A stretch of DNA of 64,000 nucleotides from Paenibacillus sp. J5C2022 (GTDB taxonomy: Bacteria; Bacillota; Bacilli; Paenibacillales; Paenibacillaceae): contig NZ_JAOQJC010000003.1 in NCBI RefSeq assembly GCF_025567625.1, positions 1 through 64,000 of the forward strand, in the 5' to 3' direction. The position numbers and the translations under genes were made by a program. Positions 1 to 8,476 of the stretch are shown piece after piece. The notes beneath the pieces were generated by a model. It made no database searches. It was not told the origin of the DNA and saw only the letters and a list, made by a program, of their open reading frames with translations. How positions within the stretch are numbered: the first letter of the stretch is position 1; each line of letters begins with the position of its first letter.

Positions 1-65
1 CTGCTTTCTCTATTACACACTTTAATTTCCCTAATGCACACTGCTTTCTCTATTACACACTTTAT
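1..65. repeat. 40-bp direct repeat, about 1.6 copies
   Basis: A segment starting CTGCTTTCTC at position 1 recurs at position 41, giving a 40-bp period cut by the window edge. From 66 to 118 I see nothing else recognisable. Confidence 0.7.
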
Positions 66-118
66 TGCCTCTATCGCCATCTCCTTTTACTAGCTTTATA
101 ACCTTATAACCGGTGCAG

Positions 119-765
119 TTTTCGTACAAACTCAGGGGCACGGGGCACTGCGCGATCCTTTTTGTACGATTTTTCGTACAAATCCCTGCGCACTAGGCGT
201 TGCGCGATCCTTTTTGTACGATTTTTCGTACAAATCCCTGCGCACTAGGCGCTGCGCGATCCTTTTTGTACGATTTTTCGTACAAATCCCTGCGCACTAG
301 GCGTTGCGCGATCCTTTTTGTACGATTTTTCGTACAAGTCCCTGCGCACTAGGCGTTGCGCGATCCTTTTTGTACGATTTTTCGTACAAATCCCAGCGCA
401 CTAGGCGTTGCGCGTTCCTTTTTGTACGATTTTTCGTACAAGTCCCTGCGCACTAGGCGCTGCGCGATCCTTTTTGTACGATTTTTCGTACAAATCCCTG
501 CGCACTAGGCGTTGCGCGATCCTTTTTGTACGATTTTTCGTACAAATCCCTGCGCACAAGGCGCTGCGCGATCCTTTTTGTACGATTTTTCGTACAAGTC
601 CCTGCGCACTAGGCGTTGCGCGTTCCCTTTTGTACGATTTTTCGTACAAATCCCTGCGCACTAGGCGTTGCGCGTTCCCTTTTGTACGATTTTTCGTACA
701 AATCCCTGCGCACTAGGCGCTGCGCAATCCTTTTTGTACGATTTTTCGTACAAATCCCAGCGTTC
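119..765. repeat. Array A: 52-bp tandem palindromic repeat, 12 full copies plus a leading half
   Basis: Each unit holds a 22-bp perfect palindrome with 9-bp arms TTTGTACGA and TCGTACAAA around a TTTT loop, followed by a GC-rich 30-bp linker. Palindromes start at 161 and then every 52 bp to 733. A half copy (TTCGTACAAA) lies at 121-130. The linker carries its own short inverted repeat (GCGCA and TGCGC). Copies differ by a few substitutions, such as AAGTCCC for AAATCCC and GTTCC for GATCC. The array lies downstream of the LtaS-like gene. Because 52 is not a multiple of 3, the array opens reading frames on both strands, which I regard as spurious. Confidence 0.95.
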
Positions 766-779
766 GGGCGCAACAACCC

Positions 780-814
780 AAAAAGCCGCCCGTCCCCTAA
801 GAGACGAGCGGCTT
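780..814 (-). terminator. Rho-independent terminator of the LtaS-like gene
   Basis: On the minus strand AGCCGCTCGTC pairs with GACGGGCGGCT (one G-T wobble) around an 8-nt loop and is followed by TTTT. It lies 10 bp after the LtaS-like stop codon and separates that gene from array A. Confidence 0.8.
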
Positions 815-824
815 ATCCGATTCG

Positions 825-2696
825 CTATCGCTTCGGAAGCAGCTTCACATATTCGTCAGACAGCTTCATCAGCTTCAGTACATAATCGTAATCATCGCGA
901 TACTGGCTGAACTCTTCGACCGGTTCCATCGTATTCAGATCATAGGCGGTACCGTCCTCGAAGCTTTCGCCCGGTACGAACATGATGTCATTATTGAAGA
1001 AAGATCCCGTCGGCATATAATACCTCATGCCAATCGCATTGTTGGTTACGTTAAGCAAGTCCTTGCCGAACGCCGTGAAGCCTTCCTCCTCCAGAGAGAC
1101 GCCAAGCAGATTGGCAATTGTCGGCATAATATCGACCTGTCCGCCTACCGTCTGCAGCGTCTTGCCTTCAACCCCTGGCACATGTACGATGAACGGAATG
1201 TTGAAGCGGCTCATTCTCTCTTCATACTTCATGCCAAGCTGCTCTTCGACCCACGCGGGATCGTTGTCCTTCGTCTGCAAGCCGAAGTGGTCGCCGTAGA
1301 TAAGAAGCACCGTGTTGTCCCACATGCCGTTCGCCTTCAACCCTTCTATGAAGCGGCCGAGCTCCTGGTCCGTATAGCGGCTTGCCTGAATATAGTTGCC
1401 AAGCTGTGTTCCTTCCAGCGAATCCCGCAGCGTCATCGTCTGCAGATCCTTCGGCACCTTGAACGGATGATGGCTGGATGTGCTGATGAACTGGGCGTAG
1501 AACGGCTTGTCCTGTTCATGAAGCTTGGTCAGCTCCTTCAGTCCTACCCGGTACATCTCCTTGTCGGAAGCGCCGAAAGCATTGAATTTATCGTTGTTGA
1601 AGTCTGCTCGCTCGTAATATTTCGTAAAGCCCAATGCGGGATACAGCTTGTCTCGCTCCCAGAATGTGACGTCATTCACGTGGAACGTCAGCGAGCTGTA
1701 ATTGTCCTTGTCCAGAAGCTTCGGCAAGCTGGGCAGATCCCGGTCCCCGAAGCCCTTCGACATGGCGACCGCTCCTGTGGGATAGATCGAAGTATTGGAC
1801 AAGAACTCCGCATCCGATGTATTGCCTTGTCCTACCTGCTGGAAGAAATGAGGGAAGTAGAAGCTGTCTCCGATCAATTCGTTCATGACCGGCGTCACCG
1901 CCTGCCCGTCCACCTCCAGATTAATCATCATATTCTGGAAGGCTTCCAACTGCACGACGATAACGTTCTTCCCTTCCGCAACGCCGAAGTAGTTGGGTGT
2001 ACCGGCAACCGCTCCGTCATCATAGCTGTCCAGATGCGCGGCCACCGCCTTCTCCATCTCCTTGATGGAGGAATCCGCCAAGGCATTGCTCGCCTTCTTC
2101 TCCTTGATTGCCGTTGCTACCTGATAATTAAGGAAGCCAAGCCGTTCCGCTTGCACCAGCTCATTGGAAATATGTCGGTCCATACGAATATAGAGCAGCG
2201 AAGCGCCCAAACTAATGATCAGTGCTATCATAACAATATACGGCTTCGCAACCGCTTTGCTGGACACCGACACTTTACGATTCGCCTTTAGCGTAACCAG
2301 CTTCAGCAAGGCCAATACGGCAAAATCAAGGAAGAACAGAAAAAACTTCAATTCCATTGAGGCCTCGACGCTGTCGCTTACTTGTCCGACCTGGCCCAAA
2401 TTGAGCAGCGCTTTGTAAGTAGGTACGCTGCTGAAGTAGCTGAAATAGACGGCCGATGAAAACAGCATAAGCGATACGATAGCGTTGACGGCTATGAACA
2501 CTGCCGATTTCCATCTGGAAGTAGTCGTTAACTCGAATAGGCATAGAACCGCCAAAACTGCGGCAGCATCCGCCAGCAGCCGATCGAATTGAACGCCTTC
2601 GAAAATAAAATAACGAAATAAGACCATTTTCAACATCAATAAAAGGAAAGCAGCCCAAAACGGCGACTTTCTGAAACTATTCGCAATCCATGTCAA
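825..2696 (-). CDS. LtaS-type lipoteichoic acid synthase family membrane sulfatase-fold protein
   Basis: 623 aa. The N-terminal ~170 residues hold about five hydrophobic segments, and the rest is an extracellular alkaline-phosphatase/sulfatase-fold domain. The LtaS nucleophile motif is visible as GQGNTSDAEF with the likely catalytic Thr at 293, and E251 (VVQLEAF) is the expected metal ligand. LLIYGDHFG supplies further metal residues. Enzymes of this family transfer glycerol phosphate from phosphatidylglycerol to a growing polyglycerol-phosphate chain on a glycolipid anchor. The only in-frame start fitting the ribosome site (GGGAGAG) is a TTG. It is transcribed away from the two-component system. 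Whether it is the polymerase or an LTA primase or paralogue cannot be told from sequence alone. Confidence 0.85.
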   Translation of the reverse strand: MTWIANSFRKSPFWAAFLLLMLKMVLFRYFIFEGVQFDRLLADAAAVLAVLCLFELTTTSRWKSAVFIAVNAIVSLMLFSSAVYFSYFSSVPTYKALLNLGQVGQVSDSVEASMELKFFLFFLDFAVLALLKLVTLKANRKVSVSSKAVAKPYIVMIALIISLGASLLYIRMDRHISNELVQAERLGFLNYQVATAIKEKKASNALADSSIKEMEKAVAAHLDSYDDGAVAGTPNYFGVAEGKNVIVVQLEAFQNMMINLEVDGQAVTPVMNELIGDSFYFPHFFQQVGQGNTSDAEFLSNTSIYPTGAVAMSKGFGDRDLPSLPKLLDKDNYSSLTFHVNDVTFWERDKLYPALGFTKYYERADFNNDKFNAFGASDKEMYRVGLKELTKLHEQDKPFYAQFISTSSHHPFKVPKDLQTMTLRDSLEGTQLGNYIQASRYTDQELGRFIEGLKANGMWDNTVLLIYGDHFGLQTKDNDPAWVEEQLGMKYEERMSRFNIPFIVHVPGVEGKTLQTVGGQVDIMPTIANLLGVSLEEEGFTAFGKDLLNVTNNAIGMRYYMPTGSFFNNDIMFVPGESFEDGTAYDLNTMEPVEEFSQYRDDYDYVLKLMKLSDEYVKLLPKR

Positions 2697-2889
2697 GCTT
2701 GCTCACTCTCCCGCTCTTTGACTAGAATAAAAATAAGAAAAACCGTCGCAATCTGACGGTTCGACGTTCTGTGTATTGTTAAGCTAATATTAACGCATTG
2801 CGGAACAGAAATAAATAGGAAAGTCCATACATATTGACGAAACCCTCTCAAGGAAGGAAAACCTATTCCAAAAAGGAGCCTGCGAAGAC

Positions 2890-3570
2890 ATGAAGCTGCA
2901 AATTCTGATAGCAGACGACGATCCCCATATCCGGAAACTGCTTGAATACCATCTGAAGAAGGAAGGGTATGCCGTCCTGGAAGCCGAGAATGGACAGCAT
3001 GCATCCGAGCTGCTGGAGCAGCACCCCGTCCATCTGGCTATTGTCGATGTGATGATGCCCTTGAAGGACGGCTGGGAGCTGTGTCAGGAGATTCGCACTT
3101 ATTACGATATGCCTGTCATTCTGCTCACCGCAAAAGGGGAGCAAAAAGATAAAGCGAAAGGCTTCCTCTCCGGCACGGATGATTACATGGTTAAGCCATT
3201 CGAACCCGAAGAGCTCATCTTCCGCATCAAGGCGCTGCTTCGGCGCTATCATATCGTCTCCACCGATCTTATTACATTGAATCAAACTGTCATCAATCGG
3301 CGCAGCTATGAAGTTACGGTAGAAGGAGTGCCCAAGCAGCTGCCATTGAAGGAGTTCCAGCTGCTGGCTCAGCTTGCGAGCCACCCCGGCCAAATCTTCA
3401 CCCGCGAGCAGCTGCTGCAGCAAGTATGGGGGGAAGACTTCGAAGGAGACAGCCGTACTATCGATGTCCACATCAAGCGGCTTCGCGAGAGGTTCGCGGA
3501 AGCAAGCGGCGACTTCATCATCGCCACCATTCGCGGTATCGGCTACCGGTTGGAGGCTGCGGGCAAATGA
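2890..3570 (+). CDS. OmpR/PhoB-family response regulator
   Basis: 226 aa. The receiver domain (about 1-115) shows the acidic pair D10/D11, the phosphoacceptor D53 in IVDVMMP, T80 and K102. The C-terminal half is a winged-helix DNA-binding domain (FQLLAQLASHPGQIFTREQLL, ending IRGIGYRLE). AAGGAG lies 11 nt before the ATG. Its stop overlaps the start of the kinase gene (ATGA), so the two are translationally coupled. Targets are not evident; the divergent LtaS-like gene or the downstream SLH gene are candidates by position only. Confidence 0.93.
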   Translation: MKLQILIADDDPHIRKLLEYHLKKEGYAVLEAENGQHASELLEQHPVHLAIVDVMMPLKDGWELCQEIRTYYDMPVILLTAKGEQKDKAKGFLSGTDDYMVKPFEPEELIFRIKALLRRYHIVSTDLITLNQTVINRRSYEVTVEGVPKQLPLKEFQLLAQLASHPGQIFTREQLLQQVWGEDFEGDSRTIDVHIKRLRERFAEASGDFIIATIRGIGYRLEAAGK

Positions 3571-4946
3571 AAACACTCTATGTGCGCATCGTCGCCAGCT
3601 TTATCGGCATTACGCTTATAAGCGGACTGGCCGCCCTGTTCATAACCGATTATTATTACGAGTACCGACTGCAAGACGACAACCGGGAGAGAGTGCTGCC
3701 CATCGCTCTGGAGGTGCAAAGCTTCTTCCAATCCGCTCCCGCGATCGGGCTTGACGCTTATATGGAGCATGTCGCCTCATTAGGCTATCAAATCTATCTC
3801 GCCGACAACAAGCTGGACGTTCATACCTATGGCGATCCCTTCAAGCATGACGGAATTGCGCAAGCTACCGTTCGGCAAGTGCTGAATGGGGAAGCGTATT
3901 ATGGCAGCAAGTCGAGTCATGTCTTGAAAATTATGGGATATTTCGAAAACAGCTCGCGTAATACGATCGGACTCCCGCTGCAGGATGACGGAGAAACGTA
4001 TGCCATGTTCATTCGTCCGAATTTGCAGCAGCAGATCGGGGAAGTCAGGGTGCTGCTCGGTCTTCTGCTTAGCTACGCTTTCGTGCTCATTCTTGCGTTT
4101 ATCGTCATTCTTACCCGTACTATCGTCAAGCCGCTCCAGGCAATGAAGAAGGCGACGAACAAAATTGTAGGCGGCTCGTACAAGGTGACTCTGGATGTAA
4201 AACGTCAGGACGAAATCGGCGATCTCGCCAGGCACTTCTCCCATATGGCAGGCGCACTGGAGCGATTGGATGAGATGCGCCAGGAATTCGTCGCCAATGT
4301 GTCCCACGAGTTCCAGACGCCGGTCACTTCGATTCACGGCTTCGCCGATGCGATACTGAGGGGGGAAGTAACGCCGGAAGAACAGAAGCAGTACCTCGAT
4401 ATCATTCATGAGGAAAGCGCTCGTCTCTCCTCCCTGAGCAAGCAGCTGCTGACGCTTGCCTCGCTGGACAAGGATACGCCCGTCATGAAGCCGTCCAGCT
4501 TCCGTCTCGATGAGCAGATCCGCCATATTCTTATCGTATTGGAATGGCAATGGGCGCGGAAGCGGCTGGAGCTGGAGCTCGACTTGCCGGCGACGACGAT
4601 AACCGCGGATGAGAGCTTGCTGCATCATGTTTGGACGAATGTAATCGCCAATGCGATCAAATTCTCGCGCGAAGACGGCTCGCTTGCCATTGCCATCTCC
4701 GAAGAGGCGAGAGGAGTGCGCGTTGTAGTATCCGATACTGGCATAGGCATCCCGTCTCATGCTCTTCCTCATATATTCGACCGCTTCTACAAAGCGGACA
4801 AAGCGAGGAGCCGCCGCGATGGCGGCAGCGGCTTGGGTCTAGCCATATGCCGCAAGATCGTTCAACTGCATGGCGGAACCATTCAGGCTTCCAGTGAAGA
4901 AGGCAAAGGAACGTCAATTGCGTTATGGCTGCCGAGATCGTTTTAA
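3567..4946 (+). CDS. Membrane sensor histidine kinase, partner of the preceding regulator
   Basis: 459 aa from the ATG at 3567, which overlaps the regulator stop codon. The open frame runs further upstream, but only inside the regulator gene. Transmembrane segments lie at about 8-28 and 161-183 and enclose an extracytoplasmic sensor region. A HAMP domain follows (~184-236), then the H-box with phospho-acceptor H247. The H-box reads SHEFQTP where SHELRTP is usual. The ATPase domain shows an N-box (NVIANAIKFS), a G1 box (DTGIGIP) and a G2 box (GGSGLGLAI). The ligand is unknown. Confidence 0.93.
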   Translation: MKTLYVRIVASFIGITLISGLAALFITDYYYEYRLQDDNRERVLPIALEVQSFFQSAPAIGLDAYMEHVASLGYQIYLADNKLDVHTYGDPFKHDGIAQATVRQVLNGEAYYGSKSSHVLKIMGYFENSSRNTIGLPLQDDGETYAMFIRPNLQQQIGEVRVLLGLLLSYAFVLILAFIVILTRTIVKPLQAMKKATNKIVGGSYKVTLDVKRQDEIGDLARHFSHMAGALERLDEMRQEFVANVSHEFQTPVTSIHGFADAILRGEVTPEEQKQYLDIIHEESARLSSLSKQLLTLASLDKDTPVMKPSSFRLDEQIRHILIVLEWQWARKRLELELDLPATTITADESLLHHVWTNVIANAIKFSREDGSLAIAISEEARGVRVVVSDTGIGIPSHALPHIFDRFYKADKARSRRDGGSGLGLAICRKIVQLHGGTIQASSEEGKGTSIALWLPRSF

Positions 4947-5055
4947 CGATAAATCTGTCAATAGGGTAAATGTCTTATTTTCCCTATATCTCCATTTCTC
5001 ATTATGCTAGAATAGACAAAGTATGATGAAAATAATGGAAGGGATGTTAGACTAC

Positions 5056-8000
5056 ATGAAATTTGGAAGTCTGAACTTACCAAGCAAGGGACTCGCCTGG
5101 TTATGCATCTGCGCCATGCTGGCGGGGCTGCTGGGAGCGCCTGCTCAATCTGTTGCAGCTTCCGCTGCCGACACGGCGGAGGCAGTGACAACTTCTTCAT
5201 CGGATGACTTGTCCGGTCACTGGGCGGAAGATGTGATGAGGCAGTGGGCGGCCGACTCTTACTTGACGGGATATGGAGACGGCTCGTATCAGCCGGAACG
5301 GACCGTAAGCCGTGGCGAGTTCATGGCATTTATTAATCGTTCATTCCAACTGACAGCACATACAGACGCAAGCTTTACTGACATGAATACTGACGACTGG
5401 GTCTATCAGGATGTAGCTATTGCTGTGCAGGCAGGCTATGCTGCTGGCTATGAAGACAGCAGCATCCGTTGGCGCAACGAAATTACGAGGGAACAGGCCG
5501 CCATTATGGTAGCCAAGCTGCTCCAGCTTGAAAGCGGCAACATGGCAGCACTCTCCGGCTTCTCCGATGCCGGTCTGACAGCGGATTGGAGCGTCGGCTC
5601 CGTGGCTGCCCTTGCGGAAGCGGAGCTTCTGACAGGCTATACGGACGGTACATTCCGTCCGCAAGGCAATCTGACCCGTGCGCAAGCGGTTACGCTTCTG
5701 CAGAAGGCTCTCGAATATAAAGCTGGCGCAGCTATTGTCTACGATCAACCAGGTACATACGGACCTGAAGAAGGCACGAAGACGGTTGCCGGCAATGTCG
5801 TCATCGCCGCAGATGGCGTCACGCTGCGCAACACTGTCATCGAAGGAGACCTTACGATTACGGAAGCCGTCGGCGAAGGAGATGCGCATATCCAGAATGT
5901 AACGGTGAAAGGCTCCACTAACGTGCAAGGCGGAGGAGCCAATTCCATTTACTTCGAAGATTGCATTATCGTGAGCATAATCGTTGACAAGAAGAGCGGT
6001 CACATTCGTATCGTTCTCAGCGGTGATTCGACTGCGGAATCCGCTATTATCCAATCCGAGGGTACGGAGCTCGATCTTGGAGAGCATGTAACGATCCTTC
6101 ATCTGGTGCTGGAATCGGTCACGAAGATTGTCGGCAAGGGGATTATTGAGAAAGCGACCATCCAGAAGGCTGCCAAGGAGTCCAGCTTCGAGAAAAAGCC
6201 AACGACAACGGATGGCGAAGGTGCGAATACGATGCCCCCTGTCTTCTTCCCTCCGGGCGGCGGTGGAACGCCAACAGGCCCTACTCCTACGCCAGAGCCG
6301 GATAAGGAAGCTGTACCTTTAACGGAGCTGAAGTTTGGAGAATATGAGCTGAAGCGAAGCTATGTCGAAGGAAGTGGATTTGATCCGGAGGTCACACAAT
6401 ATGAAACTGTACGGGCAGACATCGATCAGCCGATATCCGTACCGGTAACTCTTAGAGCGGAAGGTGCGGATATCATTGAGTACGAGGTGATATCACTATC
6501 CGTTCCAGGCTACAAGCGAATCAGCTCTGGAAAGCTGGACGAAGCGGCCGGTGTTGCAACATTATCATTGCCTCCGAAGCAAGATGTGACTGTCGTCATC
6601 CGACCGGGGGTTGAGACTTCTCACGGCATTGTTTATACCGGCTACTTTATTGACGTCCATTATCCCCGCGCCGTTCAAGAAGCTTTCAGCCTGTACAGGG
6701 AGCGGGCGGGCAATCATTACGACTACTTTTTAAAGATGGAGTATCTGAACGGCATCAGGTATCCTCTCAATGCAGATATCGTTATTCAGGTGTTTGATGC
6801 AGAGCTTGAGAATTTGTTGTTTGTCTGCGAGCGATATTATGCATGCAAAATTCCGGTCGCTTACCAACCAGCTGATGATTTCACTTGGTACATTAAAGTA
6901 GCTCTTGATGGAGAAGGAATCGGAACAGGCGAATTCCATTCCACCATTACGTCATCTGAGCGCATCGAGCAAAATCCAGGCGTCACCATCACGCCTTATA
7001 CTCGCGAAGAATTGATTGCGAAGAAGGATCAGCTCTGCTTCTGCTCGCCGGATATCGTCATTATCAATGGCGCTCTGTGGACAATAGACCCTGAACAAGT
7101 GAAGCAATCGCTTCCGGATGCCATTTATGTCAATATGATTCAAGAGGAAGTCAGTGTGAAGCAGAGCGTATACACAACGGATGCTCACAATGAGCTTTGG
7201 GGACCCTCACGATTCATACTAATTGACGATCCGATCTGGCCGCCTATCATTTCTCCAATCATTGTAGATGGTCAATATCCGAATAATCAGGCGCACGATT
7301 ACATTATTTACACCGTCTTTTATGATGAGCAAATGAACGTCATCGGCTATTATCCGCAAGCTGTTACATTCGACGAGAGCACAGTTGCCGAAGGCTACGC
7401 TCCAACCAATTTGTGGGACCCCGACGGCGGATTTGGCGACGGAATCGCCCCAGACTATGATGATGATCTCGATCTTATCGAATCGCTGCGGCTTACGAGA
7501 TATCGCGGCGGTAACCATTACAACTATATGATCTACTCTAGCAATGCAATTATTCCATACGATACAACGGTTAGTGTATTCGCCTCAAAGGAAAGCAGCG
7601 TTGCTTTATTCACTTGCGATCTCATGTTCTGTCTTATTCCAATCGAGCATTCGCCAAAAGATAACGGTTCCTGGTACATAAAGGCTTACAGGAATGATAC
7701 TCTTGTCGCTGAAGGAACTTATGCACATTCTTTTACGCCATCGTTGCCCATTATGGACAATCCCGGAATTGTGCTCACGCCGTATACCAGCGAGCAGTTG
7801 AAGAACGACCTGTATTCCATTTGTCCTTATTGCGGAACTGACTTCGTAGTACCTGGTTCGGTCAAGTGGGAAGTTGACCTGCAAAGTGTTGCGGACGCTC
7901 TTCCTGAAGCGCGTTATGTCAGTATGTATCACGAACAAGTAAGCGTTCCTCAAAGCACGTATGTATCGGACTGGAAAAACGAACTATGGAACATCAAGCT

Positions 8001-8340
8001 AAACTTGTATGAACTAGACAACGAGACCATCCACGCTAACGCATATGTGATCAGTTCAAAGGAATATCCAAATAAATATGTGAACGACAACATAATTTAT
8101 TCTATATTCTACGATGAAAATATGAACGTCATCGGTCACTATGCACAAGCGGTTGAATTCACTCCGGAGACGGTAGCCGAAGGCTATACGCCAACGAACT
8201 TATGGAACCCTGACGGCGATTATGGAGACGGCATTAGCGATGACGGTCCTGAACCTCCTCCAATCCCGATTCCAGTGCAATGCTACGAGGGCTCATGTGA
8301 CCATATTTTAACGAATCTGAAAGTCGTTAAAGAAGAGTAA
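5056..8340 (+). CDS. S-layer homology (SLH) domain surface protein with duplicated C-terminal module
   Basis: 1094 aa from the ATG at 5056, chosen because GGAAGGG lies 12 nt upstream and the product then begins with a normal signal peptide (hydrophobic core about 13-30, cleavage near AQSVAA). Three SLH domains follow at about 51-97, 106-158 and 168-219, which anchor proteins to pyruvylated secondary wall polymer. Then come a repetitive beta-rich stretch (~230-370), a Pro/Gly/Thr linker (~400-430) and two homologous ~250-residue modules (DNA about 6670-7450 and 7480-8230). Each module contains GNHY, NPG(V/I)xxTPYT and NVIG(Y/H)YxQAV, and ends AEGYxPTNLW-PDG. Each has two cysteine pairs. The protein ends with a further CYEGSC motif. 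A terminator follows directly. Confidence 0.85.
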   Translation: MKFGSLNLPSKGLAWLCICAMLAGLLGAPAQSVAASAADTAEAVTTSSSDDLSGHWAEDVMRQWAADSYLTGYGDGSYQPERTVSRGEFMAFINRSFQLTAHTDASFTDMNTDDWVYQDVAIAVQAGYAAGYEDSSIRWRNEITREQAAIMVAKLLQLESGNMAALSGFSDAGLTADWSVGSVAALAEAELLTGYTDGTFRPQGNLTRAQAVTLLQKALEYKAGAAIVYDQPGTYGPEEGTKTVAGNVVIAADGVTLRNTVIEGDLTITEAVGEGDAHIQNVTVKGSTNVQGGGANSIYFEDCIIVSIIVDKKSGHIRIVLSGDSTAESAIIQSEGTELDLGEHVTILHLVLESVTKIVGKGIIEKATIQKAAKESSFEKKPTTTDGEGANTMPPVFFPPGGGGTPTGPTPTPEPDKEAVPLTELKFGEYELKRSYVEGSGFDPEVTQYETVRADIDQPISVPVTLRAEGADIIEYEVISLSVPGYKRISSGKLDEAAGVATLSLPPKQDVTVVIRPGVETSHGIVYTGYFIDVHYPRAVQEAFSLYRERAGNHYDYFLKMEYLNGIRYPLNADIVIQVFDAELENLLFVCERYYACKIPVAYQPADDFTWYIKVALDGEGIGTGEFHSTITSSERIEQNPGVTITPYTREELIAKKDQLCFCSPDIVIINGALWTIDPEQVKQSLPDAIYVNMIQEEVSVKQSVYTTDAHNELWGPSRFILIDDPIWPPIISPIIVDGQYPNNQAHDYIIYTVFYDEQMNVIGYYPQAVTFDESTVAEGYAPTNLWDPDGGFGDGIAPDYDDDLDLIESLRLTRYRGGNHYNYMIYSSNAIIPYDTTVSVFASKESSVALFTCDLMFCLIPIEHSPKDNGSWYIKAYRNDTLVAEGTYAHSFTPSLPIMDNPGIVLTPYTSEQLKNDLYSICPYCGTDFVVPGSVKWEVDLQSVADALPEARYVSMYHEQVSVPQSTYVSDWKNELWNIKLNLYELDNETIHANAYVISSKEYPNKYVNDNIIYSIFYDENMNVIGHYAQAVEFTPETVAEGYTPTNLWNPDGDYGDGISDDGPEPPPIPIPVQCYEGSCDHILTNLKVVKEE

Positions 8341-8360
8341 CCTGTCCCTGTGTCCAATTG

Positions 8361-8400
8361 AAGGCAGTCCGATCGATTATCGGGCTGTCTTCTTCTTTTT
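8361..8400 (+). terminator. Terminator of the SLH gene
   Basis: AAGGCAGTCCGAT pairs imperfectly with ATCGGGCTGTCTT around a short loop, followed by a T-rich tract ending TTTTT. It lies 20 bp after the SLH stop codon. Confidence 0.75.
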
Positions 8401-8476
8401 GTAACACTCCATTCATCGTTTGTTCATATTCCTCCTCTACGATCAAGGAAAGATCAAAGCAGGAGGTACACTAGAC

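Noticed and set aside
119..765. CRISPR array
   Set aside because: The repeat (22 bp) and linker (30 bp) sizes look similar to CRISPR, but linkers are the same from unit to unit and no cas genes are present.
401..910. Open frames of 80-102 codons on both strands across array A
   Set aside because: They are produced by the 52-bp repeat shifting frame each unit, occur in several frames at once, and lack ribosome sites.
1182..2291. 369-codon plus-strand frame opposite the LtaS-like gene
   Set aside because: Shadow of a clearly identified gene; no family resemblance and no ribosome site.
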